DNA from: Oscillatoria sp.
GTDB lineage: Bacteria; Cyanobacteriota; Cyanobacteriia; Cyanobacteriales; Laspinemataceae
Direction of reading: 5' to 3'
NCBI GenBank assembly: GCA_011390515.1
Contig: JAABSJ010000005.1
Location: forward strand, 1-64,000
DNA length: 64,000 bases
The translations under genes were made by a program, and so were the position numbers. This document shows positions 18,316 through 23,945 of the stretch, piece after piece. The number at the start of each line of letters is the position of its first letter. The stretch's first letter is position 1. The notes beneath the pieces were generated by a model. The model searched no databases. It was not told the DNA's origin and saw nothing but the letters and a program-made list of their open reading frames with translations.

Positions 18316-18756
18316 ATGGCACTCATTCGTTACTCCCCCTTCCGGGAAATTGACAGCTTACAACGAGAAATGAACCGCTTATTTGACACAATTTCTTCCG
18401 CCCCCGAAACTGAAAATGGCGGATTGACCTTCGTTCCTCCTGCGGAAATCTCCGAAACCAGCGATGCCATTCACTTAAACCTAGAAATTCCCGGCATGGA
18501 ACCCGAGAACTTCGATGTCCAAGTCACCGCCGAATCCGTCGCTATTAGTGGAGAACGCCACTCCCAAACTCGCACCGAACAACAAGGCATGACCCGCAGC
18601 GAATTTCGCTATGGTCAATTCCGCCGCGTCATTCCCCTCCCCGCCCGTGTGAAAAATACCGAAGTGCAGGCGGAATACAAAAATGGCATTCTCCAACTCA
18701 ATTTACCCAAAGCAGAAGAGGAGAAAAACAAAGTCGTTAAAGTCAACATTGGCTAG
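18316..18756 (+). CDS. hspA: Hsp20/alpha-crystallin small heat-shock protein
   Basis: A 146-residue cytoplasmic ATP-independent chaperone that holds unfolding proteins. The N-terminus ALIRYSPFREIDSLQREMNRLFD is typical of class A cyanobacterial Hsp20. The alpha-crystallin domain runs about 42-132, with the family signature RVIPLPARVK and the GILQLNLPKAE C-terminal strand; the usual C-terminal I/L-x-I/V tail is represented by VVKVNIG. AGAGG lies 9 bases before the ATG. It is the first gene after the repeat array and is followed, after 311 bases of repeats, by an HtrA-type protease, so the two form a protein-quality-control pair by position. Heat regulation is expected for the family, but no operator is visible. 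Confidence 0.96.
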   Translation: MALIRYSPFREIDSLQREMNRLFDTISSAPETENGGLTFVPPAEISETSDAIHLNLEIPGMEPENFDVQVTAESVAISGERHSQTRTEQQGMTRSEFRYGQFRRVIPLPARVKNTEVQAEYKNGILQLNLPKAEEEKNKVVKVNIG

Positions 18757-18799
18757 AATCGGTTCTGACCTTTATTCCAGAAGAAAACCGGGCTATCAA

Positions 18800-18920
18800 G
18801 AAATAACCCCTGAAGAGGTTACTACAAACCTTCGGAGTGACTCCTTGATTGAGTCAAAAAAATGCTAACCCCTGAAGGGGTTACTACAAACCTTCGTAGT
18901 GACTCCTTCACCGAGTCATC
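18800..18920. repeat. two copies of a repeat with GAAGGGGTTACTACAAACCTTC core
   Basis: The motif AACCCCTGAAGNGGTTACTACAAACCTTCGNAGTGACTCCTT occurs twice in tandem (about 18804-18851 and 18872-18915), each followed by GAGTCA. It is a relative of the GTAGTAACGAC repeat family in inverted orientation. It fills most of the 311-base gap between hspA and the protease gene. Confidence 0.75.
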
Positions 18921-19067
18921 TTGAGCCAAAATAATGCGACTTTTCTATCTCCAGAGGATGGTGAGTGCAGCCGAGTTCGATTACAGTGGAAGCAGGGGAG
19001 AGTGATGGGGTAACCCGTCGCCTCCTCAATTTTCCCTAAACTCTACGGACGGATATAAATAATAACG

Positions 19068-20282
19068 ATGTCGTTTTCTAAATTTTGTGCGAATGGGCGA
19101 ACCCTTATCACTTATTTATTAATGGGGATTTGGAGTGCGATCGCCTGGTTAAACCCCCTCGGGTCACTCTCGGCGGCAGCAACTCCCTTATCTGCGGTGA
19201 ATTCCCTCCCTGCCAACCCAGTAACGGTGGCCCTCCAACCCAAGCAAAACCAGGGAACTGGAGGCAACTTTGTCACCGCAGCAGTGGATCTCGTCGGACC
19301 CTCCGTGGTCCGCCTGAATACCGAAAGGACGATCGCCCGTCGGGATGACCCATTTTTTAATGATTCCTTATTCCGAGAGTTTTTCGGACCGGATGTGCCA
19401 GTCCCCCAGCAAGAAGAACTCCTGCGGGGTCAGGGTTCGGGTTTCATTATCGACGGTGACGGGTTAATTCTCACTAATGCTCATGTGGTCAGTGATGCCG
19501 ATCGCGTCACCGTCACCTTAAAAGATGGTCGCACATTCGAGGGGGAAGTGCGCGGAACTGATGCCGTCACCGATTTAGCTGTAGTCAAAATTGATGACCC
19601 CGGCGAACAATTACCCGTTGCACCGTTGGGAGATTCCTCACAAGTGCGCGTGGGAGATTGGGCGATCGCCGTCGGCAATCCCTTTGGGTTAGATAATACC
19701 GTCACATTAGGGATTATTAGCACCTTAGAGCGATCGTCCTCCCAAGTCGGCATCCCCGATAAACGAGTAGACTTTTTACAAACCGACGCCGCCATCAATC
19801 CTGGCAACTCCGGCGGTCCCCTGTTGAACGATCGCGGTCAAGTCATCGGCATAAACACCGCCATTCGTCCCAATGCCAGAGGGATTGGATTTGCCATTCC
19901 CATCAACAAAGCCAAAGCCCTCACTGATACATTAGCCCGAGGTGAGACCGTCACCCATCCCTTTATCGGGATTCAGATGGTCACCTTAACCCCGGACTTA
20001 GCGCGCCAAAACAATCAGGACCGTAATTCCACCTTAATCGTCCCGGAAATCAATGGCGTGTTAGTGATGCGAGTCTTGCGAGATTCCCCCGCAGAAGCGG
20101 CCAGATTGCGCCTTGGAGATGCGATCGTGGCCGTAGATGGCACCCCCATCACCAGCGCCGACCAATTGCAGCGTATCGTCGAAAATAGCGGCATCAATCG
20201 CGACCTCCGTCTCACGGTTCAACGTGGCCCTCAAACCCTAGAACTCACCGTGAGAACCGCTCAACTGAGCAATACTCGGTGA
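19068..20282 (+). CDS. hhoA: HtrA/HhoA-type serine protease with PDZ domain
   Basis: A 404-residue trypsin-like protease for damaged envelope or lumenal proteins. It has an N-terminal signal or anchor (hydrophobic about 13-27, then SLSAAATPLSA). The catalytic domain is about 70-290, with the triad H139 (TNAHVV), D169 (TDLAVVKI) and S248 (GNSGGP). A single C-terminal PDZ domain (about 300-395) contains GVLVMRVLRDSPAEAARLRLGDAIVAVDG-type sequence. The architecture matches the cyanobacterial HhoA/HhoB/HtrA trio; which of the three it is cannot be decided without a tree. A GC-rich hairpin follows 18 bases after the stop. Confidence 0.95.
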   Translation: MSFSKFCANGRTLITYLLMGIWSAIAWLNPLGSLSAAATPLSAVNSLPANPVTVALQPKQNQGTGGNFVTAAVDLVGPSVVRLNTERTIARRDDPFFNDSLFREFFGPDVPVPQQEELLRGQGSGFIIDGDGLILTNAHVVSDADRVTVTLKDGRTFEGEVRGTDAVTDLAVVKIDDPGEQLPVAPLGDSSQVRVGDWAIAVGNPFGLDNTVTLGIISTLERSSSQVGIPDKRVDFLQTDAAINPGNSGGPLLNDRGQVIGINTAIRPNARGIGFAIPINKAKALTDTLARGETVTHPFIGIQMVTLTPDLARQNNQDRNSTLIVPEINGVLVMRVLRDSPAEAARLRLGDAIVAVDGTPITSADQLQRIVENSGINRDLRLTVQRGPQTLELTVRTAQLSNTR

Positions 20283-20299
20283 GAAATGACTGGCAACAC

Positions 20300-20324
20300 C
20301 CGGCGGGGAGCAATTCCCCGCCGG
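20300..20324. terminator. GC-rich hairpin downstream of the protease gene
   Basis: CCGGCGGGG (20300-20308) pairs with CCCCGCCGG (20316-20324) around a 7-base loop. There is no following T run, so it could be a repeat remnant related to the CGGCGGGG stems of family E rather than a terminator. Confidence 0.4.
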
Positions 20325-20350
20325 AGTAGAGAAGGGTGCTGTCTAGTTAT

Positions 20351-20446
20351 CTATCTCAACAAGTCATTAATATGGCAATATTCACAGAGTCCCTGAACAC
20401 GCTGTCTTACTTCAGATTGGATTTGTTCAGAAAGCCAAGGACGAGA
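20351..20446 (-). pseudogene. N-terminal remnant of an HNH endonuclease
   Basis: Reading the minus strand, this stretch encodes RPWLSEQIQSEVRQRVQGLCEYCH and then six more residues before TAG. The pattern RP, VRQRVQ and CEYCH is the start of many cyanobacterial HNH endonucleases, where CxxC opens the zinc-binding HNH fold. The rest of the domain is missing, so this is a truncated remnant. In related genomes, to my knowledge, such an HNH gene directly follows a gene like the one at 20642-20935. Here a 179-bp MITE with a 12-bp duplication has landed between them. Confidence 0.55.
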
Positions 20447-20457
20447 CCTTTTAAGTG

Positions 20458-20636
20458 TAGCCCTGTCAAGGTGTATTTGTAGGGGCGTATTGCATACGCC
20501 CTAGGGCGCTTCTCGTTTCGCCCCTACAATTCACAACGATGAGGGATTCAATTGACTGTTAAAGAGGGCGTATGCAATACGCCCCTACAATAAACAACGA
20601 TTTTTCGTCATGCAATTTACCACCTTGACAGGGCTA
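20458..20636. mobile_element. MITE family A, copy 1 (179 bp, perfect 12-bp target duplication)
   Basis: The left end TAGCCCTGTCAAGGTG and right end CACCTTGACAGGGCTA are inverted repeats. The 12 bases ACCTTTTAAGTG flank it exactly on both sides (20446-20457 and 20637-20648), which is direct evidence of insertion with a 12-bp target-site duplication. The interior carries GTAGGGGCGTATTGCATACGCCC and its inverse. There is no coding capacity. A stop codon of the neighbouring gene lies within the duplicated target, so that gene keeps its natural end. Confidence 0.93.
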
Positions 20637-20641
20637 ACCTT

Positions 20642-20935
20642 TTAAGTGTTGATGGAAGGCTGATGAGAATTGGGGAGGGCAAGATTCCGAATCGTGCGAT
20701 TTACAAAACTTAAATAATCATCAATTTCCTCATAAGCATCTAACTCCTGTTCCTCCAATTCTGTTAACCCCTCACTCTGTTGTTTCTCCAGTAAAGTAGC
20801 AATCCGAGAGGTCACCTGATTTGAGGCTCTAAAAATGGGAATTCCCCCTTCTAGCTCAATTCGCACCGCTCCTTCTAGGGGTAAGGAAGCGGGTAAACCA
20901 TTTAAAGGGGGTAGGGGAGAAGGGGATACAGTCAT
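20642..20935 (-). CDS. small protein of a two-gene module with an HNH endonuclease
   Basis: Ninety-seven residues, acidic in the C-terminal half, with VRIELEGGIPIFRAS, RIATLLEKQQSEGLTELEEQELD and YEEIDDYLSFVNRTIRNL. I recognise this as the cyanobacterial type found just upstream of HNH endonuclease genes; its role (partner or antitoxin) is not established to my knowledge. The 3' neighbour here is only an HNH remnant, separated by the MITE. The helical YEEIDDYLSF region recalls small antitoxin-like proteins, but no DNA-binding motif is evident. Confidence 0.7.
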   Translation of the reverse strand: MTVSPSPLPPLNGLPASLPLEGAVRIELEGGIPIFRASNQVTSRIATLLEKQQSEGLTELEEQELDAYEEIDDYLSFVNRTIRNLALPNSHQPSINT

Positions 20936-21113
20936 AACTTGTCAGAGTGGGCCCTGGGTTTAGTTCGGTTCAGCTATTCACTCAAGGGTTGATGCCATTA
21001 TAGTCAAGTTCCGAAAAACCGGGTTGCTCTGAATATCTGGGTGAGGATGCAAAATTCCTGACAGAAACCCGGTTTCTTGGCTTCCTGCCTATCTAGGAAT
21101 TAGTCAGGATTGC

Positions 21114-21275
21114 CTAGGGGAGGGGTTCAGAGAGTTCAATGGGCATAAAATAGGCGATCGCATAGAGATAATCTTCCCCTGAGTCATCAATGACCCGAAT
21201 CATTGGATGGCGATCGGCTTTTGAGTCGGGTAAGACTTGATAAATCTTGCGAACTTCTAGAGAGGCTGCATAACT
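21114..21275 (-). pseudogene. 5'-truncated small conserved cyanobacterial protein
   Basis: The minus strand is open for 53 codons ending at TAG (21114), reading LEVRKIYQVLPD, then MIRVIDDSGEDYLY and FMPIELSEPLP. I recognise LEVRKIYQVLPD and RVIDxSGEDYLYP as a conserved short cyanobacterial protein of unknown function. There is no in-frame start: TAA lies directly upstream (21276-21278), and an ATG at 21271 is out of frame by two bases next to a CTCT dinucleotide repeat. It abuts the stop codon of the Mrr gene, so the 5' end was lost at that junction or by a small frameshift. Confidence 0.5.
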
Positions 21276-21286
21276 TTACGAGGTTT

Positions 21287-22147
21287 TTAAATTTTTTCAA
21301 ACCAAGCGGTATCAATTTCCACCGACTCAATCATCGTAATCTTAACCCCCAACCTCAATTCTTTCAACCGTTCAACTAATTGTTCACCATCAATTAAATC
21401 AATAGGTGGCGCACCATCTCGGGTTGCTTCCTTGACAGCATCTCGTGTAAATGTACCCGTAGTCACAAACAGTCCTTTATCGGTACGCCCTTGCATCGCT
21501 CCCCGAAAATCCCGAATCTGACCTGCCGTTACTGAACCTTGGTAACGCTTACATTGAAAGAGCACATGAAAGCTCAAGAAACCATTAATCCGCGCAATCC
21601 CTACCCCATCAATACCGCCATCACCAGATTTGCCGGTGACTTGCACTTGGATAAAACCGGATTCCCGGAGTAGACGTTGCACCAAACGCTCAAATGCGGC
21701 AGGTTCAAGGGCTAACAACATTTTGTGTAACTGCTGATGCCATTCGAGTTCTTCTGAGCTTTCCTCAATCGTTGCTAATATTGGATCTGAATCATCGACT
21801 TTGCTTTTTTCAATATCTCGAATGGCTTTGACAATTTCTTTGGGATCGAGGTGTTCAAAATCAGCATCGGTTGATAATAAGGACCACACCCCCCGTGCTG
21901 AATTTTCCAACAGTCCATATTTTTTCAAGTAGGTACGACTCCACGCGAGACGGTATTCAACTTCACTGGTGGAGGTTTTGCCATGAAGAATTTCTAGCAC
22001 TGGATCCGGCAGATTGAGAATTTGCACCACCTGCTCATAAATTTCTTGGACTGTGCCGGAACCCCCCAGATTTTTTAATGCATCCAGTGTGGGGATTAGC
22101 ATTGCATCAAATGTAGGTACGGAGGAGGGCAATCGTTTAACATTCAT
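21287..22147 (-). CDS. mrr: Mrr-family restriction endonuclease
   Basis: A 286-residue type IV-like restriction enzyme, expected to cut modified DNA. The N-terminal winged-helix Mrr_N domain (about 8-95, with VPTFDAMLIPTLDALK and SRTYLKKYGLLE) recognises DNA. The C-terminal PD-(D/E)xK domain (about 148-260) shows FERLVQRLLRESGF, the catalytic GDGGIDG and FQCKRY, then AGQIRDFRGAM. All expected catalytic residues are present, so it is probably active. A 107-residue gene lies 132 bases upstream on the same strand and may be co-transcribed. Confidence 0.93.
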   Translation of the reverse strand: MNVKRLPSSVPTFDAMLIPTLDALKNLGGSGTVQEIYEQVVQILNLPDPVLEILHGKTSTSEVEYRLAWSRTYLKKYGLLENSARGVWSLLSTDADFEHLDPKEIVKAIRDIEKSKVDDSDPILATIEESSEELEWHQQLHKMLLALEPAAFERLVQRLLRESGFIQVQVTGKSGDGGIDGVGIARINGFLSFHVLFQCKRYQGSVTAGQIRDFRGAMQGRTDKGLFVTTGTFTRDAVKEATRDGAPPIDLIDGEQLVERLKELRLGVKITMIESVEIDTAWFEKI

Positions 22148-22279
22148 AATTATCAGAGATTAGATTTTGAGTAAAGTGCAAAATCCGGCTTATGAAAAAT
22201 GAGGACCAGCAGTTAGTTCGTCAGAGATACTTCGATTTTGTATCCCAATAAATGATACATAATTTACTAAAAGACACAA

Positions 22280-22603
22280 TCAGTAAACAGTTTTCTGTTC
22301 ATTTCCCCATCCCTCTTGAGGGGTGACCGTTCCCTCAAGCTCCGGAACTCGTTTGACTCGAAAAACAATCCTCTCTTTCATCCTCCCAACTCCTTCTGTA
22401 TCAAAACAGTAAAAGCCGATAATAATCCCCCCGAAAAATGCCGGTTCTTTCTGACCCCGGTGCAGATAAAGCTCACAGTCTATTAGCTCAAATGCTTTTT
22501 GACGTTTAACCGACCAGTATCCGGTTTCCCACTCATCTCGCTCTGGGTAAACTTGGGTTAATTTTCCGACGTGCTCTCGCTCAATCAAGTGAATTGCTTT
22601 CAT
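22280..22603 (-). CDS. small protein upstream of mrr, possibly PUA/EVE-like
   Basis: A 107-residue protein with WETGYWSVKRQKAFELIDCELYLH, then EPAFFGGIIIGFY and RIVFRVKRV. The pattern of GYW, YLH, FFGGxIxGF and IVFRVKR resembles small beta-barrel PUA/EVE-type domains seen next to modification-dependent nucleases, but I cannot name a family with confidence. The last residues (GWGNEQKTVY) look variable. It sits in an AT-rich neighbourhood upstream of mrr on the same strand, so a role with that nuclease is a reasonable guess. Confidence 0.6.
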   Translation of the reverse strand: MKAIHLIEREHVGKLTQVYPERDEWETGYWSVKRQKAFELIDCELYLHRGQKEPAFFGGIIIGFYCFDTEGVGRMKERIVFRVKRVPELEGTVTPQEGWGNEQKTVY

Positions 22604-22717
22604 GATTTTTTATCCTCAGTTCCCCTAAGTCATTAGGGAATATGGTATGGAACTATTATAGCATATTGTAGATTATTTCATGTCAAAAAATGAAATGTGG
22701 TAGCGGGTTAACCGGCA

Positions 22718-23626
22718 CTACAGCACTCCGATATCTTGCAAACACCTTCGAGTTAACTCTATCCTAGCGGCCCCATCTTCTGGCTTGTTTACATCAATAT
22801 TAGTTGCAAAAAAATAAGCGTTATCTCCGGTTTCTACAAACCCGACAAACCATCCAATATTTTGGAGCGATTCATTTCCATATCCAAACCAACCCGTTTT
22901 TGCTCGAATGGTGTAGTCGGGTGTTTGTTCATAAATCATAATCTCTTTGACTAGGGAAAGGGTCTGCTCAGAAAAGGGTAAATCGTTGTTGTAGAGACGG
23001 CGCAAAAATTGCACTTGCTGTTGGGGGGTGATTTGGAGGTTTCCCTGTAGCCAAAATTGGTCTATTTCTTCGGCTGTACCAATGTTTTGATTGCCATAAC
23101 CGACTTGGGTTATCCATTGCTGCATTCGCTCATATCCGATTCGGCGCGCTAACACTTGATAAAACCAGACGGCAGAGAGTTTAAAGGCTTCTTTCAGATT
23201 TAAGTCTCGATTCCAGGTGGAAATTGCTCGGGGAATTCCATCCCAGGTTAATACTGCTAATTCATTCGGAATGACGCCGGTTTCTAGGGCAATGAGAGAG
23301 TTGAGGATTTTAAAGGTTGAGGCGGTTGGGAAGGCGGTTTGATTGCGTTGGGGGTTATGTTGCCAGATGCGATCGCCATTTAATTCAGCAATGATTATTG
23401 AACCTTCAACTCCTAATTCTTGGAAATGTTGCCCAAAGTTAAGGTTCTGGGCAATCTCTTCAGAAACAAGAACCTCCTCCCTGGATTGTCCAAGGCTTGA
23501 TGCAGGTTTGATGTTGACTAAAACGGTAAAAAATAGACAGCTTAATGAAACAATAATGATTGGATTAGATGATTTTTTTACTCCTGTTATCTGTTTCTGA
23601 CTGGGGCTAAGATAGGACTTGCTCAT
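22718..23626 (-). CDS. class D (OXA-type) beta-lactamase family protein
   Basis: A 302-residue secreted serine hydrolase with all class D motifs: STFK (S103-K106), SAV (151-153), YGN (177-179) and KTGW (243-246). An N-terminal hydrophobic segment (about 22-38, NPIIIVSLSCLFFTVLV) serves as signal peptide or anchor. The ATG at 23626 was chosen because it gives a normal signal sequence; the open frame continues 45 codons further into a 40-bp palindrome and is unlikely to be coding there. It either hydrolyses beta-lactams or acts as a penicillin-sensing or binding protein. It stands alone, with no BlaR-like sensor or repressor next to it. Confidence 0.9.
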   Translation of the reverse strand: MSKSYLSPSQKQITGVKKSSNPIIIVSLSCLFFTVLVNIKPASSLGQSREEVLVSEEIAQNLNFGQHFQELGVEGSIIIAELNGDRIWQHNPQRNQTAFPTASTFKILNSLIALETGVIPNELAVLTWDGIPRAISTWNRDLNLKEAFKLSAVWFYQVLARRIGYERMQQWITQVGYGNQNIGTAEEIDQFWLQGNLQITPQQQVQFLRRLYNNDLPFSEQTLSLVKEIMIYEQTPDYTIRAKTGWFGYGNESLQNIGWFVGFVETGDNAYFFATNIDVNKPEDGAARIELTRRCLQDIGVL

Positions 23627-23642
23627 ATTTTGAGAATTCACC

Positions 23643-23682
23643 CTAAATGTAGAGGCGATTCGCGAATCGCCTCTACATTTAG
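23643..23682. repeat. perfect 40-bp palindrome upstream of the beta-lactamase gene
   Basis: CTAAATGTAGAGGCGATTCG followed by its exact reverse complement. The same palindrome, with two mismatched central bases, recurs at 60080-60119. It lies 17 bases upstream of the beta-lactamase start, so it falls in that gene's leader or promoter. Confidence 0.9.
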
Positions 23683-23780
23683 TATTTAATATTAAAGATT
23701 GCGCAAGTTCTGTAATATGGGATTTCATTAGGGCAAATTTCGATGAACTAAATTGATTCAAAATGATAGGGTTGGATAAT

Positions 23781-23896
23781 TAGCCTGAAGAGGGTTTGGA
23801 GACCAAACCCCTACATGATGCTGGAGGGTTTGGAGACCAAACCCCTACATGAAATAACGATTTTTCGTCGTTAAATTGGCCACTTTGACAGGGCTA
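23781..23896. mobile_element. MITE family A, copy 3 (old, 116 bp)
   Basis: The right end CCACTTTGACAGGGCTA matches family A and the left end TAGCCTGAAGAGG is a decayed version. The flanks GGGTTGGATAAT (23769-23780) and GGATTAGATGAT (23897-23908) agree at 9 of 12 positions, and all three differences are G/A transitions, as expected of an aged 12-bp duplication. The interior holds two copies of GGGTTTGGAGACCAAACCCCTACATGA rather than the GCATACGCC core of copies 1 and 2. Confidence 0.75.
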
Positions 23897-23945
23897 GGAT
23901 TAGATGATCTGACGCATATTAGAGGGCAATCAACTGGATAATGAA

